A stretch of 32,696 nt of DNA, taken from Neolentinus lepideus HHB14362 ss-1 (lineage: Eukaryota; Basidiomycota; Agaricomycetes; Gloeophyllales; Gloeophyllaceae). The notes under the pieces are model-generated. The model saw nothing but the letters and a program-made list of their open reading frames with translations. It was not told where the DNA came from and searched no databases. Location: contig KV425636.1 in assembly GCA_001632425.1 (NCBI GenBank), positions 80,711 through 113,406 on the forward strand, read 5' to 3'. Every line of letters starts with the position of its first letter. The stretch's first letter is position 1. A program made the position numbers and the translations under genes. Shown here in pieces: positions 19,954 to 31,439 of the stretch.

Positions 19954-22819
19954 ATGACCGACTTACCATCTTCCACTGTCCAGTCCCAACATAAATCCTC
20001 CTCTTCGCCATTGAAGGCATCTTTGGCCAACCGTCTCACTTACAGCCAGAGGGAAAACGACCTCCAAAAGGAACGCGAAGAGCTAGCTACAGAAATGTCT
20101 GGATACTTCCTCGGACCCATGCCTATCGAGACATTCCTCGAAAAGTTCGCTCCTGCTCCTGCCGCAACGACGCCTGAGCTTGTGCCTCCCGAACAAGTGT
20201 TCTCGTCCATGAAAGGGGTTACCGGAGAAACACGTGAAAGATCAGAGACTGACTCTAATGCTGGAGTACCTACCAAGGAAGCCGGCGTAACACAGAATAC
20301 TACGGCGCCGCAAGCCGCAGGAACAGCTGACAGTAGTTGTAGCAAAGGAAAGGAGGCTCCGATGTACAAAAGTTTTGTAAGTCATTCACAATACAGGTTA
20401 CGTGGCATGCTCTCATTTCAATTTTGTTCTAGATATCCTGCATCAAGGCTAGTAAATTGTGTTCTGCTCTTCGATTTGTCGACACCTCGAGCAAGGGCAA
20501 GGAGGACAGGGCTGACGAGTGGAATCTAAGACCCGACGTCAGCGTCTACTCTACGGATGCTCCAGGACCACCCGATCGTACATCCTGGCAACATATGGAG
20601 ATGTGTATCGAGATGAAGGATCAAGGCCACGAGGACCCCTTCGCGGATCCGCCGAGGCGCACTCCATCCAATATTGCTACTACTGCTACTAGTTCTGCCG
20701 AACCCGACGTGGACACAACCGGAACCGCTATCAAAGAAGATGTTCCGGCTGCCGACCCTCAGACACTGGCTAATGATTCTTGTGCTGGCACATCAATGAA
20801 GGACGACGTCCACGAGGATCCGTTCGCGGATCCGGAGAGGTGCATTGCGTCTACTGCTGCTCCTAGTGCTCCCGAACCAGACGCGAAGACGACCGGAGCT
20901 GCTATTGAAACAGACGCTTCGCGTGCAGATGGTCAGATACTCGCGAATGATTCTAGTGCTGGAACGTCGGAGACTGGTCAGAATGCCACACCATCTAGTT
21001 CTGCTCGTTTCTCGGCAGAGGCTCTGCGTCGGTCTGAAGCTCACAAGAGGAACAGTCGATCTGCTAGCCCTTACACTTTCGAGCGCGACACCGATAGCGG
21101 AACACGTACTCGTGTGCAGATATCAGACTATGCGCGCCTCATGTGGCATTATCAACATCGCACCTTCTTCTTTCAGGTTCTGATCATGAAGGACTTTGCC
21201 CGCCTGCTAAGGTATGACAGAGCAGGAGTCATTGTCAGCGAAGCCTTTCGGTACCAGAAGACTCCATATCTTGCTCAATTCTTCCGCGCGTTTAACGCTT
21301 TAGATGCTTCGCGCAGAGGGAAGGATACTACCGTCACCTTGGCTAGCAAGGAAGAAGCAGAAAGTGCGAAAATTGTCTTTGCCAACAGCAACTCGGACGC
21401 AGCTGATGAAAACTCGACAATATTCAAAGTTCTTGTCAACGACGACAGGTGCGACAAAGCATTCTTTGTAGCCAAGCCTGCCTTCCGCTATCCGTCAGCG
21501 ATTGGTCGGGGAACAAGGTGTTATGTAGCGGCAGATCTGGAAACCGGAAACTGCGTTTTCCTCAAAGATTCGTGGAGATATGATGTCGACGGCATCAGAC
21601 AGGAAGGCGCGATTTACAAGGATTTGAATGCTGAGGGAGTCTCGAACATCGCACAAGTCCTCTGTCACGGCGATGTTCCAGACCAAACGACTTTAACGGC
21701 CGACTTTGTGAATGCGTCTTGGGCTGGGCAAACTAGGTCGCTCTCAAAGCATAAACACTACCGCATTGTGTTGGACGCGGTTGGCAGGACCCTTGACAAG
21801 GCTTCATCGTCACGATCCATTGTGAAGGCTATCCGCGATATACTTGTTGGTGAGTTCTGTGTGGATACTTATTTGAGCCGAGCTTACGTTTGCATTTTTC
21901 AGCTCACAAGGAAGCTTACGAGAAGGTGGATATATTGCACCGAGATCTGAGCTTCTATAACATTGTGTTGATCGGAGATGGCGATGACGAGCGCGGCATA
22001 CTAATCGACTGGGACCTGTCCAGATCTCTCACATCTCTCGATACAGAAGATGCACGTGTTCGAGGCCGTACGGTACGCAGCCATGGGTACTCTATAGACC
22101 ATCCCACTGACGGCATACGTGTTCAGGGTACTTGGCAGTTTATCTCGCACGCGTTGCTGCAGAATCCGACAAAGAAGCACACCATTCAAGATGATCTCGA
22201 GTCCTCGTTTTGGATCCTCTTATGGACATTTTTGCATTATATACCGAGCACCCTGCAGACCAGCCAGCTGCACCACATTATGGACCGTGTGTTCGACGAA
22301 TGCTCCTGGAGCTCTGCCTTTTGCTACTATGAGGGCGGGGAGAAGAAGGAATCAGTGTTCACGAAGGGTCTCACTGGGGCAACGCGCTGCTCCCTATCGT
22401 TCCCGCATGCACCTCCGCTCGACCAATTGATTGCATCCTTACGCACGCTCTTCAAGCGTTGGGTCAACTACAGCTCAGATCTCCAGAGCAACGCGGAGAA
22501 CGCACTCCCTCATAACCGTCCTTATCTGGGCCTTGGTGACTGGCAGAACGTCGCAGAGCTCAACCCTACATCACCAAACATTCCCAAGTCTGACGACGTG
22601 ATCAAGCTCTTCGATGACGCGTTGGCTTCTCCTGGCTGGCCGACGACGAGGGACATAGTCGAAGATCTCATCCCCCAGAAACCTAGGCACGAACCCCATT
22701 CGAATTCAAAGCTGAAGCGTTCGAGCGACTTCGAAGGCAACTCGACTGCGAAGATTCAGCGCCGGTCTGCAGTTGCTGAAGCGGGTAGCTCCCTTCGCCG
22801 GCAAGTTCTCGAGGAATGA
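19954..22819 (+). CDS. FunK1-type fungal protein kinase, intact
   Basis: FunK1 kinases are a lineage-expanded fungal family, most numerous in mushroom-forming fungi; substrates are largely unknown. Exons 19954-20376, 20433-21849, 21903-22072 and 22127-22819 keep phase and give 900 residues. The N-terminus has the family signature EMSGYFLGPMP. Residues about 207-327 contain two tandem copies of a ~61-residue unit, each starting HEDPFADP. The catalytic domain shows a likely ATP-binding lysine at 519 (VFLKDSW), HRDLS at 626-630 with Asn633, DWD at 649-651 replacing DFG, and GTWQFISHALL after the last intron. The tail DDVIKLFDDALASPGWP...KIQRRS is shared with fragments at 9.7 and 10.9 kb. The first in-frame ATG was taken as start. 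All key residues are present, so it may be active. Confidence 0.9.
20628..20982 (+). repeat. Tandem ~183-bp coding repeat in FunK1 linker
   Basis: Unit 1 starts at 20628 and unit 2 at 20811; each encodes HEDPFADP, then a Ser/Ala/Thr-rich stretch with EPD, TTG, AI, LANDS and AGTS in the same order. Unit 2 is a few codons shorter and clearly diverged, so the duplication is not recent. Phase is preserved. Confidence 0.85.
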
Positions 22820-23520
22820 AACGTTCGCGACAGGTTGCGTTTGTAACGTTCTCTTTCATTCACTACAAATGCCATGTATGTATTTACCCGCCTTGCTGCA
22901 TCTATTATTTCCAGATATATATTTATTGTTTCATCTCTTCTGACTAATGTCTGTCCCATCGGTGCACTCAGCGCATGCTCATCACTGCTGACATTCCTCG
23001 CTTTGCGTGCGTCCAGTTATCGGGGGTCACCCGAGCCTATTCGAGCGCCATTTTTGGCTTCGATGCATCCGAATTGGAAAATTCCAGCCACAATACTATT
23101 TGGTGAACGAGATGATACCGGTCCTCCCGAACTAAGATGGGTGCATAGACGAGAGGAGTGTTTCATGTTTGGCAGAGCCTACCGTTGGCGAGACGATTGC
23201 GGATAGTGGACACTTACGAAACAACTGAACGTTGTTTGTTCCTCAAACTCGGTTTCCTCCCCCGACCATGATCGATATCGTTCTGCCTCTCGTCTGCAGC
23301 CTGAGCCATCTCACGGTGACTCAGATTAGTCGGGTTCTTCTAGAGAACATGGATACGCCCACGCATTGCGCAACGGTCGTCAACTGGCGATGCCTTTTCC
23401 TCGTAGCCAAGCAGGGGTTTGGGATGTCATCACTACTTCTGTAGCATGACGAAGCGCTGTAGCCGATGGTCAACATGGCTTTGGTATCTAGTCAGGAAGT
23501 ACACCCTGAAATGGTAGGTA
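22820..23520. other. FunK1 3' flank and intergenic DNA
   Basis: No supported gene. The first about 220 bases share patches with the DNA after the truncated FunK1 copy (near 11160-11240). The stretch ends where similarity to GET4 begins. Confidence 0.4.
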
Positions 23521-24181
23521 GAATGAGTGGATATAGAACGTACCTTTGTACAACAGCTCGCCGACGTAGTGGTGCAACGCTTGGTCGCCGGCGGGACAAG
23601 GGCCGTGCTTGGCGGACCATCGTGAGCGGTTGGTCTAGACAGGTTATAATGTAGGAGTTTTCAAGTAGATTGGAATTGGAGGAGTGAAGGGGAGGATGAA
23701 TGTGAGGATGTGGCGAAGTACGAGAAGGGAACTGAGGAATGACCTTGTCGGTGGTGGTCTTGCGCCATGCCCCACCTGATCCGGTAAGTGCAATGAGTCG
23801 GGGAAGGCGACCATGGGGGTGGAATCAGTTGGCGGGATTCACAAGAGTGCAATAAGGCGCAACGTGAAAGGAACAAGTGCAATCGGCTGACTTCCGTCGT
23901 GTCACAGCTAACAGGTAAATGGTACATAAATCTGCACAGTAGCTTGAGCGTGGATCATGTCATTTCAGCGTCAGTGAGCTCTGCTGCTTCCAGGGGTGCC
24001 GCTAATCCCATACACACTCACCTCGACTCTCCTCATTCACCGTCTCGCCCTTCGTCTCATACACATCCAGCAGAAATCCTGCAAGGTCCGTCCCACTCCC
24101 TTGCTGACCAGCCTTGAGCAGCTCGCGAGCACTTTGGAATAGGACCTCGACTGCGATATCATATTGACTAGCCTTCGTATA
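23521..24181 (-). pseudogene. Inverted partial GET4 copy, inner part
   Basis: The complement matches 4971 to about 5642 of the GET4 locus: the second part of exon 1, intron 1, exon 2, intron 2, exon 3 and the start of intron 3. Exon 1 sequence, including the GTGAGT donor, is essentially unchanged. Further in, the copy is damaged. The exon-2 acceptor AAG is ATG, Ile of TTIDK is Thr, and an about 11-bp deletion removes the exon-2 donor (GTCATCGCGTGAG is reduced to GTCATTCC). Similarity ends near 23521 inside intron 3, so exons 4-6 are absent. The copy cannot make Get4. Its other part lies at 32441-32696. Confidence 0.93.
24172..24181. repeat. 10-bp target duplication, left (CCTTCGTATA)
   Basis: CCTTCGTATA here and at 32431-32440. 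In intact GET4 the sequence is single copy (complement of 4971-4980), which proves the insertion point. Confidence 0.92.
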
Positions 24182-24587
24182 ATCTTGTCCAATACACTGC
24201 TATCCAAATCACTTTTGGGAACTCATTGGAAGTCCCTGCCATTGGATACCAATGGGATTCCGCTTAGAGTCCGACTGGTCTCCTGATGGATTTTGAAAAA
24301 TCCGCACGCAGGTGGAAAACTGACGGCTACCCGGCCGAAATCCTGCGGCAGGCCCATTGGACCAATCGTCCATATGGAATCCAGCCGGATGGCCCAATTT
24401 GGCTACCCCTATACCAGTGCCTGTCAAACTTTCTAAGTCTGTTTCTCTTGCCGTCGTGTAGTGTTGCCTTTGTTCGTATTGTATCTGGCTTCTCCCAAAT
24501 GGCTCCACATCTTGTTAATGAACAGTGTATGTTGTTGCCCATCCACCATACATATATGTTTTAACTACTATATGAAATATAGTATTT

Positions 24588-27500
24588 ATGCGAAACAGTG
24601 AAGGCCGTTGGAAGTGCCTATTGTGCCCCAACCGACCTTTTGAACACCTCAGCAAAGCTGCAGCTCATGAAGACTCTCATAGCCATGTTGCGGCAGTCAG
24701 AGCTCTCGACCAGCAACCTCTGCCCAGTCCCTCCTTATTATCCCAACCCGAGTGTGACCACGAGAACCAATTTACATCTACTGCGAACACTCCGGCAGTC
24801 CTCCTTACTTCCCCGCCACATCCCCGCCCACGCCCACACCCTCGAACACCAGAGCCAAACCTGAACACCCGAGATCTACTTACTCCGAGCTACCAATCGC
24901 TGCAAGTCGTCCACGGTCCTTCTCTTCCTGATGATGATGAGGACCAAATCTATGATGATTGGGCCGGTGAACTGGGAGACAACCGTCCACCCAACCCAGA
25001 GTCAGATCCTGCACCCCTTGAGCCAGAGGTTTACCCACCTGCTATTCCGGACCAGTCACAAGACAATCTTGAGGAACGTGAACCATCCTCAGTGCCCAAC
25101 ATCTTGCTAGGTTATGATGACACCCATCGGGCCACACAGCAGGGTATGGACATCTGAGACATGATTATAGTCTCTTACTCACTGTGTTGACCAGCCCTCG
25201 GACCGGACTACGTCCCTGTTCCAGAGCACGCCGAGGATTGGTGGTGTTGGGCAAGTAAGGAGGTGCGCAGTATCGAACTGACTTGTATCGTTGATTCACG
25301 GTGACGTCATGCCAGGAAGCACTGCTGGATATCATGGGTGCATTCCCCCGTGTGCTCTTCTCCGAGATGGAACTTCGTGCCATGCGGTGGTTTGCTGTGA
25401 AGAATGGAGTCAGCGACTTGCCAACAATTAAGCAGGTTAAATACCAGCGGTCTGAAGTTATCAAAGTAGCGGGTATTTCTTCTACTACAGTCGAGGGTCA
25501 CCTAGGAAATATGTACACAGTCAACGACTGGAAGAAGATTATCGAGCATGTGCGTACCTTGCCGTATGAGGGCATCATTACATACTGATTGTTCCCAGGA
25601 ACTTGCCAACCCACTGGTGCGCCCGCACCTCGAATTCTATCCTGAAGATTCTGGGATCCGCCTTCAGGAAGCACGACAAGCGGCACGATGGCGTGAAGAA
25701 GTCGACGCACTTGTAGCTTGTCCTATGGTCTGCAATGATGATGGGCGGGACTTCTTCATCGAGGAGTCGTGCATGGCGAATATCGACAATCTAGGCACTG
25801 TTGCACCCGTGATGCCTGTGCGGTGGTTCAAGCATGAAGGAAAGATATGGGCAAAAGTACATATGATGCGACTCACCCCGGAACACGACTTTCTTGTCAT
25901 CGACGGTCGCAAGGGCAGCAGTCTGGACTTGCCAATGAGTGCCTTTTTCCTTTCCGTTCTCGAACTCAAGGATGCAGATATATCACGGCGGTATAACCTA
26001 CCACATCCTAACCGAATTGCTGGTGAGTCTCACAGGATCTATCACATTGAAATTTGTCCTTACCTCCATGCAGGAGTCATCCGTGGTGACGGTGCCACAA
26101 TTCAGCTTGAACCTTGGGATCGGCCATATGTCAGTCCAGTGCGGGAGCTTGTGAAGGGCAAGCGAGTATACTCACTGCCTTTGTGGTTGTACTGTGATGA
26201 TACGTCGGGGAATGTCTCGAAGAAATGGAATAAGCACAACTCAATACTATTCACACTGGCGGGCTTACCAAGGAAGTACGTCCAATTACTCTACAATGTC
26301 CATTTCATTGCGACTTCCAATATCGCCTCACCCCTGGAGATGATGGAGTCAGTAGTCGAAACAATGAAGTGCGAGACAAAATAATGCACTGCCATCCTCT
26401 GACTGATGTCATCTTTGCAGGGAGCTGCGTCGAGATGGTATTGAGGCATGGGATTGCGAACTTAAGGAAAATGTCTTGATCCTGCCTTGGATACTCGCAT
26501 TCCAGGGGGACAATCTGATGGCAAGTGAATTTTCCTCTCATATCGGGATGTCAGGGAAGTGTTTTTGTCGAGTTTGCCATGTTCGTGGTGCCGATGAGAA
26601 GAATCGGGCTCTGGGGGATGCTGGTGAAATCGAACAGCTCACCGAGTTCCTTAAGGCAAGTCTAGTTCGAGTGTGGTTAGAAATAGCCCTATACTGACCT
26701 TATTTAGGCAGGGATACCTCGAACCAAGAGTGACACGGTTGCGAACCTTGATGCTCAGCTTCAACGGGTCCTCGATGGTGCTCCAAGTGCAGTCGACAGC
26801 ATGGCGACGGACACCGGCACGAAAGACAAGCATTTTCAGTATTTCGTTGATAAGCTGGGTGCCGAATGTGCGAAGGTCAAAGAGCAACAGAAAACGGCGG
26901 GACTTCCACCAGGCCAGAAGACAAGGGAGCTGAGACAGAAGATGCGAGAATACCGGGAACAGTTACCGAAGGAACTGTATAACCCATGTCTGCAGATCTC
27001 TGGTAAGGTTAGAAGTGAATGACTACTATAACTCCTCACTTGTACACAGATTTCGACCCCAGCCAGGATTCCCCGGTAGAGATTCTGCATGTAGTCTTGC
27101 TTGGCGTGGTGAAATACTGGTGGCGGGATGCAGTATCCCGTCAGAATTCGAAAGGCAAAGAGGAGCTGAAGACGCGCCTGTCAAGCTTCGACACTGCTGG
27201 TGTGACATCATCATGCCTTCGAGGACACACCTTAGTTCAATATGCCGGGTCGCTTGTGGGGCGAGACTTCCGCCTGATCTTGCAAGTTGCACCGTCTGTT
27301 CTTCAAGGCTTGATTCCAGATGTACATTACCAAGGATGGCTAGCATTGTGCCGGCTGGCACCTCTTCTGTTCCAACCCATGATAGATAACCTGCCCGAAT
27401 ATCTAGTAAGTCACTACGAAATGTTTGGAATATCAGAAGCCTCACTTTGCCACTCCAGAATGAACTTCGCAATGCCATCGATGACTTTCTCATCACGACA

Positions 27501-28920
27501 GCACTCTGGACTACGCAATGGTTTAACAAGCCAAAATTTCACCTATTTGTCCATCTAATAGAGCATATCAAGCGGTTCGGGCCTGCTATTCTATATGCTA
27601 CCGAAACATTCGAATCCTACAATCTCGTGATTAGATTGCGCAGTATTCACTCACCGAGACATGCACCAAGCCTCAACATTGCTCGGGCATTTGCCCATTT
27701 GCATGCGGTGCGCCACCTTGTCAGTGGGGGGTACATCACTCATGATGAGGATGGCGACTGGCTGCCATCACCATTGCAGGCGGGACCAAGCGTACGGGCT
27801 CTGATGGAAGATCCCGCGTTCTGTGAATTCATGTGTATGGAAGGTCTGGATGACAATTCTAGAGCAGGTATGTGGTTAGAGATGCAAGAGAGCTCATACC
27901 TGACTTTGCATAGGCCATTTCACTATGGTTCCGAAGGAAAGTAAATGCGCATGGGATGAAACAGTAAGTTCCTGTGCAGGAATACCATGTTTAACATCTG
28001 CAGCAGAGAACCTCGTCCTCCGCTGCGCAGATCTCACCATAACCAATGGCGACTGTGCCGTTGTGGGCAAATACATTGTCTATCGTGGGACCAGTGGTGA
28101 CTCTGTGGGTCGCATTGATGAAATTCTGGTCAACCCAACGGATAGGGCACTCATCGGCATCTTGGTGAGCAAGTGCGATATTGGTGCATGCGTTGAGCCA
28201 TATGGCTTTCCGCGATGTTCTGTGAGAGAGAATGATCATCTTATGATTGCATTTGAGGTACGCTGGGATCAACGCCGTTACTTGAATATGCTAATCACCC
28301 GCTAGGACGTGATATGTACTGTTAACACCATCCACAACTGCGCTGCGCACGGATGTGTCAGTTCCAAGACTCGTGTCATGATACAGGAAAGAACACGTAC
28401 AGATATGACTGAAGCAGAATACACGCACAATGTCTGTGCTACCGACCAGTTACTCAATCTTGCCCAGCTTTGAAACGCTGTGCACCTCAGCCAATTCCGG
28501 CCCACAATCGAAGCTCGAGCATCTGAATCACAACCAGAGATGATTGAGCAGGCTGTCAAGAACCGCAAAGTATGGGATGCCGCAAACGCAAAGAAGAAAC
28601 AACCTGCCAAATGCAAGAGGCAGATAGAGCCAAACAATGCAGTCACTGGGGAGGGCAATGATCGACATGTCCACAACTCCCTCGGAGCCCCAGCAGCCTT
28701 CCACTTGCAGCAGCCTGTCTATTCGGCATGGTCATATCATTATGCAGCTTCCCCGCAGTACGGAACTACGCACCTGCCACCAGAACGGCTGACCACTGGG
28801 CACACGTCCTCCACTTCAATGCAACAAGTTTATACTGAAGGAAATGAACACAGCTCAGTGGACATGTGTGCGACCGCTGATACTTGGTACAGTGAGAGAC
28901 CTTGGGGAGATGAGAGGTGA
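24588..28920 (+). pseudogene. Plavaka-type transposase, one internal stop
   Basis: The transposase cuts and moves the element. Exons: 24588-25143, 25195-25262, 25316-25549, 25599-26022, 26074-26368, 26421-26655, 26708-27002, 27050-27405, 27459-27867, 27914-27940, about 28004-28257 and 28306-28920. The ATG at 24588 precedes a zinc-finger-like C10/C13/H27/H31 motif, then a Pro/acid-rich linker. The core has CDDTSGNVSKKWNKHNS, HFIATSNIASPLEMMESV, GIEAWDCELKENVLILPW, a CRVCH zinc motif, SPVEILHVVLLGVVKYWW and KPKFHLFVHLIEHIKRFG. These blocks characterise the basidiomycete Plavaka family as I know it. The intron at 26656-26707 starts GC, not GT, and ends AG. A TGA at 28471-28473 interrupts an otherwise open last exon (LLNLAQL-stop-NAVHLSQF), so about 1106 of 1255 residues would be made. 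The exon 10/11 junction is the least certain. Confidence 0.85.
26656..26707 (+). other. GC-AG intron in the transposase
   Basis: The donor is AAG|GCAAGT and the acceptor TTTAG|GCAGGG. Removing these 52 bases joins TEFLK to AGIPRTK in frame; no GT donor in the vicinity does. GCAAGT is the usual sequence of the rare GC-AG class. Confidence 0.75.
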
Positions 28921-28926
28921 ACAGAG

Positions 28927-28959
28927 TCGCGTGGTGGGAGAGTCGCATGGTGGGAGAGT
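28927..28959. repeat. 16-bp tandem repeat
   Basis: TCGC[G/A]TGGTGGGAGAG occurs twice in a row just downstream of the transposase stop, within the element. Confidence 0.7.
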
Positions 28960-29074
28960 GGACTTTGCTTCGGCGTGTGGCCATCAACACATTGCATCAA
29001 CACGAGCTGCTTCCGTGGGATTACATACAAAGAGTTTCATTGGTTATTTTTCTACATACTATCATTCATGCCAA

Positions 29075-29747
29075 TTAATCGTGTCTACCCGCTTTGTTAG
29101 TTAGCTTCAACCAGTCCTCGGGTGCCATGCAGGGTGGACGTCCAGCAATCTTCAGGTTAGACAGTGCACCTGCCAGGATAGCACGCTCAATCTGTGATTC
29201 CAGCGCTGAGATGTACGGATCGTCCTCCCCCAAAGCAGATGGATCCTGCGATTGCTCTTCCAACTCGCTGTCAACTCCATCAGGCTGTCCGCCGATATCC
29301 TTCACATTACCTCGACCACTCTCCTCCATCTGATTGTCCATTCTGTTCCCCCCACTGACTAGTGCGCAATACAGCAGTTCTCGAAGGCGTCGAATCTCGT
29401 CAGTCAGGAGATCCCGCACAGCTTCACAGGACCACTGCGAGCACTGTGTTTCGCCCTCCAGAGTGGCAACACGCTTTTCCAGAGCTCCAAGTCGCACTCG
29501 AATATCCAATGCAAGTGTATCCACAAGTGCGTCGATCTGCCGATGTAGAGTTTCAAACGGATTGGACTGGAAGGAAAGGACTGCAGGCGAGAGGGACGGT
29601 TCCACAGTTTGCTCTTTACTCGTAAGAAATGGGCTTGAAGAGCAGCTGCGTTTCGAGCATACAGGCTTCTCATCTGGGGGTACATAAGTTGTACAGTCGC
29701 AGCACGTTGCTGAAGCATGTCATACCATTCTCTTTGTGAGTAGTCAT
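29075..29747 (-). CDS. Small charged protein of the transposon (minus strand)
   Basis: Function unknown. Start ATG at 29747 (MTTHKEN), an intron at 29725-29674 (GTATGA to CCCCAG, 52 bases), then 29673-29075, giving 206 residues. The N-terminal third is Ser/Lys-rich. The middle (FETLHRQIDALVDTLALDI, then LGALEKRVATLEGE and LLTDEIRRLRELL) has heptad-like Leu spacing and is probably a coiled coil. The end is acidic, then ILAGALSNLKIAGRPPCMAP. It lies inside the element between the transposase and the companion gene, pointing against both, so it is presumably an accessory factor. An upstream 5' exon (ATG at 30024, MSWELKKRKIIPG) is possible, but the phase does not fit with standard splice sites. 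Confidence 0.65.
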
Positions 29748-30037
29748 CAGCTGGTTGATTGCTTGAGTGTCACTAACTTGTGAATTGAGGTAGCCGTAGT
29801 CTGAATTGAGAAGACTACGAGCAGGTTAGCAACATCTAAAAAATATCGAGGCTCGGACTAACTGGCTGTTCAGCAGTTGGCCTTTCATCGCAGCACGGCG
29901 TGACATTGCGACTACGGTGTGTTGTTGAATCTGACTGGAGGACGCGACGTGTTGTGTTCACTTGTTTGGTTCCCATTTCTGCGCAGCCGGGGATGATTTT
30001 CCTTTTCTTCAGTTCCCAACTCATCTCTCACACCACA

Positions 30038-31439
30038 ATGTCGACAAACTCCATCTCACCGGGACCCAGCCGCATTGCAGGTTCTCCAAGCACCCGCTTT
30101 GTCCCGTACAGTTGTGGATCTGCTCACTTGTTCTCGGAAGGACTTGGTGTCCTGGATGAGAATACATTCCCTCAGGGGTCGCTGGGCCCGGGCAACCCCA
30201 ATGCCAGTGTTTTCGGCAACTGTCACATTGAGCAGATTTTTCCAGCATATAATTCTGCTAGCACTCCTCACACTGGTAATTCAGTGAATGCATCACTCAA
30301 CGTCAGTGAGAATCACTGTGGTCAGACAACTGTTAGCCCCTCGGAGGTTGATAAGTTTGTCAATGAGTTTGGCATCCCTGAGCACCGAAACGGGGTCCAT
30401 CATTTCAGTCAGGTTTGTGTCAATGATCTCGAATTCAAAAATGTACTCTGACAACATCAGCAGATGACCCCAGAACAGCAGATGGTGGCGCTGTTCTGCG
30501 GGTTGATGAGAAACCGTGCCAACTTCGATGACATCAAAGATCGGCTGACTATGGTTGAAGATAAGATCAATGTCACCGACAAGAAGGTCAGCATGAACTG
30601 GGAGCTGCCTCCTCCACAGCAGGTATGTAAATCATTACAATGAGACTTAATATCGGGCCTTAACATATTATTTTAACTAGACAATCATCAGGAAACTGGT
30701 GCGGCACTACCTGATTCAACCGCAAAATGCATATGGGGTTGTGCCGGGCCAAGTCGGTGTAAGCACTCTCAGACTACTCTCGTTTTGCTCAGAATGAACC
30801 AGAGAGATATAGACATACCTGTATGACCGCGGCGAGACAGTCCGCATGCAATTGTACAAGCAAGATGCAGCAGTTCGGGAGATTACAGATGTGTTCATCC
30901 GGAAGCAGTTCAATGAAAACAAGAGCTCGTTTCGCAAAGCTGTCAGTAATGAGTTTTCCACTTGAATGCATTGCATGTGATAACCGAGTTTTAGATTTTC
31001 GCTTCTGTCAAGGATGGTGTGTGCCTCGATGACTTCGCTGCAAAGATCGTGCCAAGCTATCACCTTCCCGCAATTCCAAAACCGATCCCACGCAGGATAT
31101 TAGGTGCGCTTGCAATGCTGGTGAGCTCTTCGCACAGCGCTCTGAGGTTGCTCTGCTGATGCTGGTTATCGGGCAGCGTGATGTGGCTGCACCACTGGTC
31201 GATATGGAGGGCAGGCGTGGCGGTGATACTGGATTTTGGAAAAACGTCGATAAGAAGCTCTCAACACTGGCGAAGAGGTATGGGACAGAACGCTCTCGGT
31301 TAACTGGGTAACGTATGTATTCATGTTGTCAGTGGAATAGATCATATGCTGATGGCTTTGCAGGTGGGAGGATGAGGTTATCGATTCAGATAACCATTTT
31401 TATGGCCGCCAGACGGTTGCGGCTTCCCCTGCGAGATGA
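30038..31439 (+). CDS. Transposon companion protein (third gene)
   Basis: Exons 30038-30412, 30461-30622, 30681-30758, 30813-30941, 30995-31120, 31177-31307 and 31364-31439 keep phase and give about 358 residues. The N-terminus is Ser/Pro/Asn-rich. The C-terminal half has an ordered look: RKLVRHYLIQPQNAY, VRMQLYKQDAAVREI, SSFRKAIFASVKDG, VPSYHLPAIPKPIPRRILG, and RRGGDTGFWKNVDKKLSTLA near the end. I have seen this RGGDTGFW type of ending in hypothetical proteins of mushroom genomes; no function is known to me. One donor (GCT|GTCAGT) is weak. A further intron could add an acidic tail (SEQGSGEEGGDQGP, to about 31575) instead of stopping at 31439. Its place inside the element suggests a role in transposition. 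Confidence 0.7.

Noticed and set aside
28927..28959. Tandem GTGGTGGGAGAG repeat as a regulatory array
   Set aside because: Only two copies; simple local duplication is enough to explain it.
30021..30271. Minus-strand frames opposite the companion gene
   Set aside because: They overlap exon 1 of the better-supported plus-strand gene and cannot be joined in phase to the minus-strand coiled-coil gene with normal splice sites.
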